A stretch of 64,000 bases of DNA from Rhodococcus jostii RHA1 (GTDB taxonomy: Bacteria; Actinomycetota; Actinomycetes; Mycobacteriales; Mycobacteriaceae), in the NCBI RefSeq assembly GCF_000014565.1, contig NC_008268.1, positions 2,914,001 to 2,978,000 on the forward strand, given 5' to 3'. Each line of letters opens with the position of its first letter. The first letter of the stretch is position 1. A model generated the notes under the pieces. The model ran no database searches. It worked only from the letters and a program-made list of their open reading frames with translations, and was not told the DNA's origin. This document shows, in pieces, positions 44,000 to 54,508 of the stretch. Both the position numbers and the translations under genes were made by a program.

Positions 44000-45409
44000 G
44001 TGAGTTCACCATCCGCGGAATGTGTCGCGCAGTTGAAGGCGGTCCTCCCGCACCGGGTTCATCTGCCGGACACCGGCGACTACCGCACCGCGCTGGGCAG
44101 AGTGTTCTTTCCCGATGCCGCGAGACGCCGTCCGTCCTGCGTCGTCGAACCGGTGTCCGTGGAGGAGGTCTCCACCGTCATGAGGGTTGCGCACCGGACG
44201 GGCGGCACCGTCACCGTCCGCGGCGGCGGGCTGAGTTCCAACTGCGTCGCCGACGACGCCGTCATGCTCGACCTGTCGGCGCACCTGAACACGGCCCGAC
44301 CCGACGGCGACCGGGTGGTCGTCGCCGGCGGCGCCACAGTGGAAACCATGCTGGACGCCGTCGCACCCACCGGCCGGGTGGTGCCGGTGGGAATCGTGGG
44401 CCACGCCGGGTTCGGACTCGTCACCCGCGGCGGTGTCGGATACCTCACGCGCAGTCTGGGATTGACGCTCGATCAGCTCGTCGAGGTCGAACTCGTGCTC
44501 CCGTCCGGCGAGGTCGTCCACCTGTCCGATGCCAGCACCGGCGACGAGGCGGACCTGTGGTGGGCGGTCCGGGGGTGCGCACCGTGTTTCGGCGTCGTGA
44601 CGTCGGCGGTGCTGCGCACGCACCCGGTGGGGCCGGTGTGGGTCGACCGGATGGTGCTCGGACTCGAAGCACTCGCCACCTATTTCCGTGTCGCACCGAC
44701 GCTTCCGCGGGACACGACGATGGGCGCGGTACTCGGTTACAGCGCACTGTCTTCCGACGAACCCGTCCTCTTCGTGTACACCGCGTGTGCGAGCGGAGAC
44801 GAATCCGCCATCGACCGCGCCCGGGCCGCCGCCACCACGGTCGCCGACGTGTCGGGCACCGTGCTGTATCGATCCGAGACGACCGGCACGTACCTCACCG
44901 GGCTACCCGAATTTGCGCCACCCGGCGCCGACGGCGAAGAGCCCGAACCGATCCGGCTGCCCGAACCGGGCGAGCGCCGGGGATCGTTCTTCGGGAAGGC
45001 CGTCTTCACCGGACCGACCCTCGACTCCGAACTCGCGGAGGCCCTGGCCACCCAGATCCGTGGGGCGCCGACGCGGGAATGTCGTATCGACTTCCAGCAC
45101 ACCGGCGGCGCCCTCGCCGACGTCGGTGACGACGACACCGCATTCTGGGGCCGAAGCGGCGAGTGGAACATCCCGCTCAACGCCATCTGGTCCGACCCCT
45201 ACGACGGCGCCGCCTGTCTGTCGTGGGCGGGCGGCACCCTCGACGCCCTCGCACCCCACACGATCGGCGTCTACAGCGTCGAAGTCCGGCCCGGCTTCCC
45301 CGAGACCGGCGCCGAGATCGGCGCGGCCTACGGCGGGAACCTTCGCCGACTGCGCGAACTGCGGCAGAGGCACGATCCGATGGGGGTGCTGACGCACTAT
45401 CCGCTCTAG
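44000..45409 (+). CDS. FAD-linked oxidase (BBE-like)
   Basis: The 469-residue flavoenzyme has the PCMH FAD-binding fold (VTVRGGGLSSNCVADDAVML, VTRGGVGYLTRSLGLTLDQL) and a C-terminal berberine-bridge-type end (YGGNLRRLRELRQRHDPMGVL). The usual GGHS histidine that binds FAD covalently is replaced by GGLS, so FAD is perhaps non-covalent. It is nine bases downstream of the transpeptidase stop, behind AGGAGG, and may be co-transcribed. Substrate unknown; sugar or aromatic alcohols are typical for the family. Confidence 0.8.
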   Translation: MSSPSAECVAQLKAVLPHRVHLPDTGDYRTALGRVFFPDAARRRPSCVVEPVSVEEVSTVMRVAHRTGGTVTVRGGGLSSNCVADDAVMLDLSAHLNTARPDGDRVVVAGGATVETMLDAVAPTGRVVPVGIVGHAGFGLVTRGGVGYLTRSLGLTLDQLVEVELVLPSGEVVHLSDASTGDEADLWWAVRGCAPCFGVVTSAVLRTHPVGPVWVDRMVLGLEALATYFRVAPTLPRDTTMGAVLGYSALSSDEPVLFVYTACASGDESAIDRARAAATTVADVSGTVLYRSETTGTYLTGLPEFAPPGADGEEPEPIRLPEPGERRGSFFGKAVFTGPTLDSELAEALATQIRGAPTRECRIDFQHTGGALADVGDDDTAFWGRSGEWNIPLNAIWSDPYDGAACLSWAGGTLDALAPHTIGVYSVEVRPGFPETGAEIGAAYGGNLRRLRELRQRHDPMGVLTHYPL

Positions 45410-45563
45410 GGCATGTCGCCCAATCCTTCTCGGATGGACCTGGCGAAACGATCGTCGTCCGGCAAGGCGGAGCCGATACCGCTGTTGTATCGGCTCCGAC
45501 GACAACGCAGCGGGGCGGCGATTGGGCGCCAGGTGCGCCGAAATGGGGATTGGGAGATATGTC

Positions 45564-45567
<4 letters not shown>
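45406..45567. repeat. 162-bp imperfect palindrome between convergent genes
   Basis: The outer arms (CTAGGGCATGTCGCCCAATCC and the complement of GGATTGGGAGATATGTCCTAG) match with a few differences. Inner blocks (ACCTGGCG) also pair. The centre is a perfect 12-bp hairpin, CGGAGCCGATAC/GTATCGGCTCCG, at 45468-45498. Both neighbouring stop codons lie inside it. It may be a strong terminator or the remains of a MITE-like element. Confidence 0.7.
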
Positions 45568-46649
<1,082 letters not shown>

Positions 46650-46700
46650 GATTGCTCCTCTTGTGGGTACCGAAGTCGGGGGAAGTGGTTGCCGGGGTGA

Positions 46701-47579
46701 TCATTTGATCGCACCGAAGGACAGGCCGCGGACCAGTTTGTTCTGTGCGACCCAGCCGGCCAGGATGACCGGGAGCGCCGCCAGCGTCGCCGCTGCCGAC
46801 AGCCGGGCCCAGTACAGGCCCTCACCGGTGATGAATCCGACGAGGAACACCGGAATGGTCTGCGCCTGAACGGCGGTGAGGTTGACTGCGAAGAAGAATT
46901 CGTTCCACGAGAAGATCACGCAGATCAACGCGGTGGCCGCGATGCCGGGCGACACGAGCGGAAGGATCACCTCGCGCACCGACGTCCACAGGCTCGCGCC
47001 GTCCATGCTCGCGGCCTCGAGCAGCTCACCGGGGACCTCGAGGAAGAACGAACGCATCATCCACACCGCGATGGGCAGGTTCATCGCCGTGTACAGGATC
47101 ACCAGCGCCCAGATGTTGTCGAGCAAACCGATGTCGTTGACGATCACGTACAGCGGGATGATCGCGGCGACGATCGGGAGCATCTTCGTGCTGATGAAGA
47201 AGAACAGGGCGTCCTTCGTCTTGCGGACCGGTCGCAGCGACAGCGCGAACGCCGCCGGCACACCGAGCACGAGCACGAGGATCGTCGACATGGCGGTCGC
47301 GAACGCCGAATTCAGCAGTGCCGTGCCGATTCCGCTGTCGAGCACTGCCTTGAACTGGTCCAGGGTGGGCGTGAAGAACAGTTTCGGCGGAGTCGTGTAG
47401 GCGTCGCCCTCCTGCTTGAACGCGGTGAGCACCATCCACGCCACAGGGAAGAAGAAGCCGAGCGCCACGATCCACGCCACCACGCTCCACGGGCTGAACT
47501 TGCGGTGCTTGCGCGCCCGCTTCGTCTCCGGCGCGGTGGGGGTGGACTCCACCGGCGCCGCCGCAGTGTCGGTACTCAT
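46701..47579 (-). CDS. ABC polyol/sugar permease, MalG type
   Basis: The 292-residue inner-membrane protein has six hydrophobic segments and the EAA loop (ELLEAASMDGASLWTSVREV, ILPLVSPGIAATALI) that docks to the ATPase. The N-terminal cytoplasmic tail is Ala/Lys-rich. Its ATG touches the stop of the other permease, so both are coupled. It is the second permease subunit for polyol uptake. Confidence 0.9.
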   Translation of the reverse strand: MSTDTAAAPVESTPTAPETKRARKHRKFSPWSVVAWIVALGFFFPVAWMVLTAFKQEGDAYTTPPKLFFTPTLDQFKAVLDSGIGTALLNSAFATAMSTILVLVLGVPAAFALSLRPVRKTKDALFFFISTKMLPIVAAIIPLYVIVNDIGLLDNIWALVILYTAMNLPIAVWMMRSFFLEVPGELLEAASMDGASLWTSVREVILPLVSPGIAATALICVIFSWNEFFFAVNLTAVQAQTIPVFLVGFITGEGLYWARLSAAATLAALPVILAGWVAQNKLVRGLSFGAIK

Positions 47580-48544
47580 TACGCTGCCTCCTCGTTACCG
47601 GTAAAGCTCTTGAAGATCAGGCGCAGCGCCAGGGTCGCGACGACGATGGTCGCGATCACGACGATGACGCCCATCGCTGCGGCCTGCCCGATGTCGAAAC
47701 CGAGGAATGCGCGCTGATAGATGTAGAAGGGCAGGTTGGCACTGGCGGTGCCCGGCCCGCCCTGGGTCATCATGTAGATGGCGTCGAACGTGTTGATCAG
47801 GTAGATCGCGCCCAGCACCGCGCCGAGTTCGATGAACCGGCGCAGATGTGGGAGCGTCAGTTCGCGGAACATCGCGATCGGCTTGGCGCCGTCCACCCGT
47901 GCCGCCTCGAGGATGTCGCGCGGCATGGACTGCAGACCCGCCAGGATCAGCAGCATCATGAACGGGGTCCACTGCCAGATCAGGTTCACCATGACCGCGG
48001 CGAGCGGGAACTTGCTGACCCAGTCGACCTGTCCCACCCCGAACGGGGAGAGGACGAAGTTGACGATGCCGAACACCGGGTCGAACATCGTGGTCTTCCA
48101 CAGCAGCGCACCGGCGACGGGTGTCACCAGGAACGGGGTGATGAGGAGCGTGCGCACGATGCCGCGGCCCAGGAAGGCACGGTCGAGCAGCAGGGCGAGC
48201 AGCAACCCGAGCACCACCGAGATCAGCACGGTACCGACGATCAGGATCACGGTGTTGACCGCGACCTCACGGAACTGGCTGTCCTGGAACACGTCCACGT
48301 AGTTCTGCAGTCCGACGAACGCCTGGGAGCCCGGACGCACCAGGTTCCAGGACTGCGTCGAGTAGTACAGCGTGAACAGGAACGGGATCTGGGTCACCAC
48401 GATCATGAAGATCAGAGCGGGCAGCAACGGCCCCCGGCGACGCCATCCCTCGGCGCGGGAGACGCTGTCGTCCTTGGCCTCCCGCAGTTCCCGCACCCGG
48501 TCGGCGGTGTCGTTCGCGGTGGGTTTCTCGGCAATGGTTGTCAT
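47579..48544 (-). CDS. ABC polyol/sugar permease, MalF type
   Basis: The 321-residue membrane protein has six segments (LLPALIFMIVVTQIPFLFTL and others) and the EAA motif ILEAARVDGAKPIAMFREL. It forms the channel with the MalG-type subunit. It overlaps the substrate-binding protein gene by four bases (ATGA) and the next permease by one, giving tight translational coupling. Confidence 0.9.
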   Translation of the reverse strand: MTTIAEKPTANDTADRVRELREAKDDSVSRAEGWRRRGPLLPALIFMIVVTQIPFLFTLYYSTQSWNLVRPGSQAFVGLQNYVDVFQDSQFREVAVNTVILIVGTVLISVVLGLLLALLLDRAFLGRGIVRTLLITPFLVTPVAGALLWKTTMFDPVFGIVNFVLSPFGVGQVDWVSKFPLAAVMVNLIWQWTPFMMLLILAGLQSMPRDILEAARVDGAKPIAMFRELTLPHLRRFIELGAVLGAIYLINTFDAIYMMTQGGPGTASANLPFYIYQRAFLGFDIGQAAAMGVIVVIATIVVATLALRLIFKSFTGNEEAA

Positions 48545-49893
48545 CGGTCCTCCCGATATGTCGCGCCGACCACCTCGGCGTACTGCTGTGCCTGGGCGAG
48601 CGCCTCGGGCACGGTCTGCTGGCCTGCGATCGCCGCACTGATCTGCTGGCTGACGCGGGTTCCGAGATCCTGGAATTCCGGGATCGCCAGGAACTGCACG
48701 CCGGTGTACGGAACCGGTTGCACGGTGGGCGCATTCGGTGTCGCGTCCTCGATCGCCTCGAGCGTCAGCGGACCGTAGGCCGCCGAGGCTTCCTTGTACT
48801 CGGGAATCTCGTAGGTCGACAGCCGGCTGCCCGGAGGCACCCGCTCCCAGCCCAGATCCTCACCGACCGTGCGTATGTATTGCTTGTCGGTCATCCACGA
48901 GATGAACTTCCACGCCGCGTCGGGATTCTCGCTGCTCTCGGGAATTCCCAACGACCAGCTGTACAGCCAGCCGGAGTTGTCCTTCACCTCGATCGGCGCG
49001 GGGGCGTACCCGATCTTGCCGACGACGGCGCTCGACGCCGGATCCTCCAGCGTGGACACCGCGGACGTCGAGTCGTACCACATCGCCACCTGGCCCTGGG
49101 CCAGCTGTGTGGCGCACTCACCGAAACCGCTCGTCGCGGCGCCGGGCTCCCCGTACTCGCGCACCAGGTCGACGTAGAACTGCACCGCGCGTTCCACCTC
49201 CGGGCTGGTCAGCTGAGCGTTCCAGTCCTCGTCGAACCAACGGCCACCGAACGTGTTGATGACCGTGTCGAGGGGTGCGAGCAATTCACCCCAGCCCGGC
49301 TTGCCACGAAGGCAGATGCCGGCCATGTCCTCGGAGTCGAGTTGCTTTGCCGCCGTCGCGACCTCGGTCCACGTCGGCTTCTCCGACAGGGTGATTCCGG
49401 CCTGCTCGAACAGGTCCTTGCGGTACATCAGGAACGAGGACTCGCCGTAGAACGGCACCGAGTACATGTTCCCCTCGTAGGACAGCGACTCGCGCAGGGT
49501 GGGGATGAAGTCGGCCTCGTCGTAACCCTCCGTCGCCTCGGCGTATTCCGACAGGTTCTTCAGCCAGCCGTACTTGGCCCATTGCGGGGTCTCGTAGTTG
49601 CTGATCATCACGACGTCGAACTCGCCGCCACCGGTCGCCGTGGACGCCGTGATCTTCGCGCGCGCCTGGTTCTCCGACAGCGTGACGAACTTCAGGTCGA
49701 TGTCGGGATTCTCTTCCTCGAACTGCGAGGCGAGCTTCTGAGCATCCTGCATCTGCGAGTTGGAGACCATCGCGATGGTGATGGTCTGGTCCGACGCGCC
49801 CAGCGATCCGGCGCCCGCACATCCGCTCAGCGTGAGGCAGAGCGCTCCCGCTCCGGCTACCAGCATCGTCGCTGGTTTCCTGTGTTTCTTCAC
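48541..49893 (-). CDS. Extracellular solute-binding lipoprotein for polyols
   Basis: The 450-residue lipoprotein has a signal peptide with lipobox LTLSGC and a type 1 (MalE-like) binding fold: VTLSENQARAKITA, MISNYETPQWAKYGWLKNL, YSVPFYGESSFLMYRKDLF and AAWKFISWMTDKQY. It captures the substrate outside the membrane for the two permeases. The closest general pattern is SmoE/MtlE. It is the first gene of the transport set and lies 25 bp below the SorC regulator. Confidence 0.88.
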   Translation of the reverse strand: MKKHRKPATMLVAGAGALCLTLSGCAGAGSLGASDQTITIAMVSNSQMQDAQKLASQFEEENPDIDLKFVTLSENQARAKITASTATGGGEFDVVMISNYETPQWAKYGWLKNLSEYAEATEGYDEADFIPTLRESLSYEGNMYSVPFYGESSFLMYRKDLFEQAGITLSEKPTWTEVATAAKQLDSEDMAGICLRGKPGWGELLAPLDTVINTFGGRWFDEDWNAQLTSPEVERAVQFYVDLVREYGEPGAATSGFGECATQLAQGQVAMWYDSTSAVSTLEDPASSAVVGKIGYAPAPIEVKDNSGWLYSWSLGIPESSENPDAAWKFISWMTDKQYIRTVGEDLGWERVPPGSRLSTYEIPEYKEASAAYGPLTLEAIEDATPNAPTVQPVPYTGVQFLAIPEFQDLGTRVSQQISAAIAGQQTVPEALAQAQQYAEVVGATYREDR

Positions 49894-49918
49894 CGATCTT
49901 CACCTCTCTTGCGTGGTG

Positions 49919-50941
49919 CTACTGATCGAGCAGCCAACGCGCGCATTCGATGTCGCAGACCAGCATCTTGGCCAGTCCGCCATGGAGGGCACCCAGTGCC
50001 GCTTGGTGTTTGGCGACGCCACCCGTGACGAGGATCGACCCCTCGCACGCGCGGATGTCGTCGAGAGGAACGGACATGGCCCGTTCGTCCAGAGGGCCGG
50101 CAACCTCGGTTCCGTCGAGCCGGTAGAAGCGTCCACCGACTTCGCCGACCGCGCCGAGGCCGGTGAGCACGGACAGCATGTCCGTGTCGATGAAGCTGCC
50201 CTCGAACAGGGTGGTCGACGTGGAGACGGCACCCGTTCCGAACATCATCATTTCCGCGGTCCGCCCGGCCTCGAGCGCCTTGGAGATGACGGAGTCGCCC
50301 CGCATGGATACCACGGTCGACGCGTCCGCGTACAGCGGAACGGGAAGCCGAACAGTGTTGGCCTGCAGCTGCTCCGCGCATCTACCCAGGACGTACTCCG
50401 TTCCGGTCTGGTAATTGATGGCACTCACCGAACCGTCGAGCTGGACGACGGACGCGCACGTGGCCGCCCCGGACGGCAATCCCTGCGCGACTGCGACCGT
50501 CTCCGGCCCCCACGTGAATCCGAGGGTGTCGCCTTCGCGAATCCGGCGAACCAGCAGGGACGCCGCGGCCCGCCCGACACCGGCGAAGCTGTTGTGGTCG
50601 TCGATCGCACCGGCGGCGTCGACGGAATCGGCGACCACCACCGCCTCGACGAGTCCGTACTTCTCCTCGAGCGCGCGCTCCTCGTCCGAGCGCAGCGCAT
50701 CCCGCAGATGCGCGGGTGCCTGCACCTCGATGCGCACCAGGCCCTGGGCGCGGGCTCGCGCCACCAGCCTGCCCGCGGTGGGGCGGGAGACACCGAGTCG
50801 TGTGGCGACCTCGGCCTGGGTCATTCCGTCGAGGTAGTACAGCGTTGCAGCGCGCAACGCAAGGCGCAGATCCTCCGTCGTGGACGGCGGTGGTGCCGTG
50901 ATGAGAGACGGCGTCGGGGCCGTCGAATTGGGGGACGTCAC
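49919..50941 (-). CDS. SorC/DeoR-type sugar regulator
   Basis: The 340-residue regulator has an HTH (YYLDGMTQAEVATRLGVSRP, TAGRLVARARAQGLV) and the SorC sugar-phosphate-binding domain (GRAAASLLVRRIREGDTLGF, PLYADASTVVSM, VTGGVAKHQAALGALHGG). GTG 50941 follows GAGGAG. It is divergent from the polyol catabolic genes and upstream of the ABC genes on its own strand, so it can control both halves of the regulon. The ligand is likely a polyol-derived sugar phosphate. Confidence 0.88.
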   Translation of the reverse strand: MTSPNSTAPTPSLITAPPPSTTEDLRLALRAATLYYLDGMTQAEVATRLGVSRPTAGRLVARARAQGLVRIEVQAPAHLRDALRSDEERALEEKYGLVEAVVVADSVDAAGAIDDHNSFAGVGRAAASLLVRRIREGDTLGFTWGPETVAVAQGLPSGAATCASVVQLDGSVSAINYQTGTEYVLGRCAEQLQANTVRLPVPLYADASTVVSMRGDSVISKALEAGRTAEMMMFGTGAVSTSTTLFEGSFIDTDMLSVLTGLGAVGEVGGRFYRLDGTEVAGPLDERAMSVPLDDIRACEGSILVTGGVAKHQAALGALHGGLAKMLVCDIECARWLLDQ

Positions 50942-51001
50942 TGGTTCTCCTCGCCATGATCCCGGGTCCGTCGTGTGTGTCTTCGGAACCTCGAGAAACC
51001 G

Positions 51002-51046
51002 TGAGCAAATGATCACTATGCGTTCATCTGCTCAATACGCTAGCAT
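51002..51046. promoter_or_regulatory. SorC operator and probable leaderless promoter
   Basis: TGAGCAAATGA at 51002-51012 and TTCATCTGCTCA ending at 51034 form a long inverted repeat with one mismatch. TAGCAT at 51041-51046 could be a -10 box placing the transcription start at or near GTG 51053, which lacks a ribosome site. This suggests a leaderless mRNA, common in actinobacteria. Confidence 0.55.
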
Positions 51047-51052
51047 CGAAGT

Positions 51053-52096
51053 GTGACCCACACAACACTCCCTTCGGATATCCCCAGGACGATGCGTGCC
51101 AGCGTGCTCGTCGAGCCGGGCGTGATCGAGATCCGGGAACGCCCCGTGCCCACTCCCGCTCCCGGCGACGTCCTGGTCCGCGTGGCCTCGGTGGGCGTCT
51201 GCGGATCGGATGCCCACTACTACCGCGAGGGCCGCATCGGCGAGTTCGTGGTCGAACAGCCGATCGTGCTGGGCCACGAGGCGTCGGGCACGGTCGTGGG
51301 TGTCGGCGACGGGGTCCCGGCAACGCGTATCGGGCAGCGTGTCTCCATCGAACCGCAGCGCCCCGACCCGGACACCGACGAATCCCGGCGCGGTCTCTAC
51401 AACCTGTGCCCGCACATGCAGTTCTATGCCACCCCGCCGATCGACGGGGCGCTGGCCGAATACGTGACCATCGGCTCGGCGTTCGCCCACGCGATTCCGG
51501 ACGAGATGTCCGAGGATGCGGCCGCGCTGTGCGAGCCGCTGTCCGTGGCCATCGCCACCACCCGCAAAGCCGGAGTGACCGCCGGATCCCGTGTTCTGAT
51601 CGCGGGCGCGGGACCGATCGGAATCGCCATGGTGCAGACCGCCCTCGCGTTCGGTGCCACCGAAGTGGTCGTCTCGGACCTCGATCCCCGGCGCCGCGAC
51701 GTCGCAACCAAATTCGGCGCCACCGCGGTGCTCGACCCGCGCGAGCAGGACGTCGCGGGACTCCACGTGGACGCGTTCGTCGACGCGTCCGGCGCCCCGA
51801 GTGCGGTGCTGGCCGGGATCCAGGCCGTCCGGCCTGCGGGATCCGTGGTTCTGGTGGGCATGGGCGCCCCCGAGATGACGCTGCCGGTCCAGACCATTCA
51901 GAACCGGGAGTTGGTGCTGACCGGGGTATTCCGTTACGCCAACACCTGGCCGACGGCGATCGCCCTCGCGCGGTCGGGACGGGTCGACCTCGATTCGATG
52001 GTCACCGGAAGGTTTCCGCTCGCCGAGGCGGAGCAAGCACTGAACGCAGACCGGACGCCGGGCAGCCTCAAGGCCGTCGTGCGCGTCCAGGAATGA
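51053..52096 (+). CDS. Zn-dependent polyol dehydrogenase (sorbitol/xylitol type)
   Basis: This 347-residue dehydrogenase oxidises a polyol to a ketose with NAD. It has the catalytic zinc region VGVCGSDAHYYREGRIGEFV, LGHEASGTVVGVG, and VLIAGAGPIGIAMVQTALAFGA. It fits sorbitol/xylitol dehydrogenases (D-sorbitol to fructose, xylitol to xylulose). GTG 51053 has no clear ribosome site; ATG 51092 is a second option. It leads four co-directional genes with mannitol dehydrogenase, PfkB kinase and xylulokinase. Confidence 0.87.
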   Translation: MTHTTLPSDIPRTMRASVLVEPGVIEIRERPVPTPAPGDVLVRVASVGVCGSDAHYYREGRIGEFVVEQPIVLGHEASGTVVGVGDGVPATRIGQRVSIEPQRPDPDTDESRRGLYNLCPHMQFYATPPIDGALAEYVTIGSAFAHAIPDEMSEDAAALCEPLSVAIATTRKAGVTAGSRVLIAGAGPIGIAMVQTALAFGATEVVVSDLDPRRRDVATKFGATAVLDPREQDVAGLHVDAFVDASGAPSAVLAGIQAVRPAGSVVLVGMGAPEMTLPVQTIQNRELVLTGVFRYANTWPTAIALARSGRVDLDSMVTGRFPLAEAEQALNADRTPGSLKAVVRVQE

Positions 52097-52106
52097 GGAG
52101 AGACCG

Positions 52107-53588
52107 ATGCAATTGTGCGCGCAGGCACTGCAACAGTTCGACGACACCGTGCAGGTGCCGAATTACGATCGAAGCGACATCACCGTAGGGATAGTGCATT
52201 TCGGTGTCGGCGGATTCCACCGCGCGCATCAGGCGATGTACGTCGACCGGTTGCTGCGGCGCGGGGAGGCCCGCGAGTGGGGCATCTGCGGGGTCGGGGT
52301 CCTGCCCGGTGACCGGCGCATGAAGGACGTCCTCGACGCGCAGGACGGCCTGTACACGCTGGCACTGCGGCACCCGGACGGCACCTGGGACGTCAGCGTC
52401 ATCGGGTCCATCGTCGACTACCTCTTCGCCCCCGACGACCCCGAGGCCGTGATCGAGAAGATCGCCGCGGAGTCCACGAAGATCGTCTCGCTGACGATCA
52501 CGGAGGGCGGCTACAACTTCACCCACGACACGGGCGAGTTCGATGCCGAGAACCCGGATGTCGTACACGATCTCACCGACGGTGTCGCACCGCGGACCAC
52601 GTTCGGACTCGTCATCGAGGCGCTGGCCCGGCGCCGAGCGCGCGGGCTGGCGTCGCCGACCATCATGTCCTGCGACAACATTCAGGGCAACGGCGACGTG
52701 GCGCGCAAGATGTTCCTGGCGTACGCCGAATTGAGGGATCCCGAACTGGCGGCGTGGATGCGCGAGGAGACGTCGTTCCCCAACTCGATGGTCGACCGCA
52801 TCACGCCCGTCACCACCCCCGAGGTGACGGAGGCGCTGTCGTCGCGGTTCGGCATCGACGACCAGTGGCCCGTCGCCGCCGAACCGTTCACGTCATGGGT
52901 GCTCGAGGACGCCTTCCCGCTCGGCCGCCCCGCATTCGAGGACGTCGGCGTCCAGGTGGTCGACGACGTCGAACCGTACGAACTGATGAAGCTGCGTCTG
53001 CTCAACGCCAGCCACCAGGGCCTCTGCTACTTCGGCTACCTGTCGGGATACCGGCTCGTGCACGACGTCGCGCAGGACCCACTCTTCGCCGACTTCCTGC
53101 TCGCGTACATGGACGAGGAGGCCACGCCCACCCTGGCGCCGGTGCCCGGCGTCGATCTCGACGAGTACAAGCGCACGCTCATCGAACGCTTCTCCAACCC
53201 CGAGATCCGCGACACCGTCGCCCGCCTGTGTGCCGAATCGTCCGACCGCATCCCGAAGTGGCTGCTGCCGGTGATCCGTGAAAACCTGCTGGCCGACCGG
53301 CACATCCGGCTGTCGGCCGCGATCGTCGCGAGCTGGGCCCGGTATGCCGAGGGAGTCGACGAGGACGGCGAGCCCATCGACGTCGTCGACCAGTTGAAGG
53401 ACTCCCTCGTGCCGATCGCGCGCAGCCAGCACGAGAACCGCACGGCGTTCATCGAGAATCAGTCGGTCTTCGGCGACCTGGCCGACAATCCGCGCTTCGT
53501 CACCGCGTACCTCTGGGCGCTGGACTCACTGCACAGCGTCGGTGCACGGAAGACACTCGAGGCTCTGCGTGAGAAGGTGCAGTCATGA
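52107..53588 (+). CDS. mtlD: Mannitol/arabitol 2-dehydrogenase
   Basis: The 493-residue polyol dehydrogenase has VHFGVGGFHRAHQAMYVDRL, MSCDNIQGNGDVARKMF and the catalytic lysine in YELMKLRLLNASHQG at Lys295, the same number as in the Pseudomonas fluorescens enzyme. It oxidises D-mannitol to fructose, D-arabitol to xylulose or sorbitol. ATG 52107 follows GAGGAGA. Its stop overlaps the kinase ATG. A divergent paralogue (26869-28404) serves hexonates elsewhere in the window. Confidence 0.92.
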   Translation: MQLCAQALQQFDDTVQVPNYDRSDITVGIVHFGVGGFHRAHQAMYVDRLLRRGEAREWGICGVGVLPGDRRMKDVLDAQDGLYTLALRHPDGTWDVSVIGSIVDYLFAPDDPEAVIEKIAAESTKIVSLTITEGGYNFTHDTGEFDAENPDVVHDLTDGVAPRTTFGLVIEALARRRARGLASPTIMSCDNIQGNGDVARKMFLAYAELRDPELAAWMREETSFPNSMVDRITPVTTPEVTEALSSRFGIDDQWPVAAEPFTSWVLEDAFPLGRPAFEDVGVQVVDDVEPYELMKLRLLNASHQGLCYFGYLSGYRLVHDVAQDPLFADFLLAYMDEEATPTLAPVPGVDLDEYKRTLIERFSNPEIRDTVARLCAESSDRIPKWLLPVIRENLLADRHIRLSAAIVASWARYAEGVDEDGEPIDVVDQLKDSLVPIARSQHENRTAFIENQSVFGDLADNPRFVTAYLWALDSLHSVGARKTLEALREKVQS

Positions 53589-54508
53589 GTCTGGTCATCG
53601 GTGAAGCCCTCATCGACATCGTGACGGCGAGCAGCGGCGCCACCACCGAGTATGTCGGCGGCAGCCCGCTCAACGTCGCGGTCGGTCTCGGCCGGCTCGG
53701 TCGTCCGGTCGAATTCGTCACCCGGATCGGCGACGACACGAGAGGCGGCGCGATCGTCCGGCACCTCGAGCAGTCGGGAGTGAGCCTCGCGCCCGGCAGC
53801 GTCACCGCGCAGCGAACGGCGACGGCCCACGCCACCCTCGATTCCGCCGGATCCGCCACCTACGAGTTCGACATCGAGTGGGACCTCCCCTCCCCCAGCG
53901 GGTCGTCTACCCCGGCGCTCGTCCACACCGGTTCCATTGCTGCCGTGATGGAACCCGGCTGCGACGTCGTCGCCGACATGCTCGACCGCCGCCGCTCGTC
54001 GGCGACCATCAGCTACGACCCCAACGTGCGACCGGTGCTGATCACCGACAAGGCACGCGCCCGGCAGCGGATCGAGCACCTCGTGTCGATCTCGGACATC
54101 ATCAAGGTCAGCGACGAGGACCTCCGCTGGTACGACCCCGAACGGGATCCCGACGACATCGCCCGCGAATGGCTGTCCCGCGGACCGGCGATGGTCGCGG
54201 TGACGAAGGGCGCCGAGGGCGCATTCGCGGTCTGCGCGGCCGGACTCGTCGAGGTCGCGGCCCGCAACGTCGAGGTGGTCGACACGGTGGGCGCGGGTGA
54301 CGCGTTCATGGCCGGGCTCCTCGACGGGTTCTGGGCGCACGGCTTCCTCGGCGCGGAGAGCCGCGACGCCCTCCACGCGATCGACCCGGAAGAGGTGCGG
54401 AACGTGCTGGACAACGCGGCACTTATGTCGGGTCTCACCGTCGCGCGCGCAGGGGCGGACCTCCCCAGCCGCGAAACACTGGATCGCGCGGCAGGTGTCC
54501 GGCAATGA
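53585..54508 (+). CDS. PfkB-family fructokinase
   Basis: The 307-residue kinase has GEALIDIV...[29 protein letters not shown] and the catalytic [17 protein letters not shown]. It would phosphorylate fructose made by the dehydrogenases to fructose-6-phosphate. ATG 53585 overlaps the mannitol dehydrogenase stop (ATGA) and its own stop overlaps xylulokinase (ATGA), so all three are coupled. Confidence 0.87.
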   Translation: MSLVIGEALIDIVTASSGATTEYVGGSPLNVAVGLGRLGRPVEFVTRIGDDTRGGAIVRHLEQSGVSLAPGSVTAQRTATAHATLDSAGSATYEFDIEWDLPSPSGSSTPALVHTGSIAAVMEPGCDVVADMLDRRRSSATISYDPNVRPVLITDKARARQRIEHLVSISDIIKVSDEDLRWYDPERDPDDIAREWLSRGPAMVAVTKGAEGAFAVCAAGLVEVAARNVEVVDTVGAGDAFMAGLLDGFWAHGFLGAESRDALHAIDPEEVRNVLDNAALMSGLTVARAGADLPSRETLDRAAGVRQ

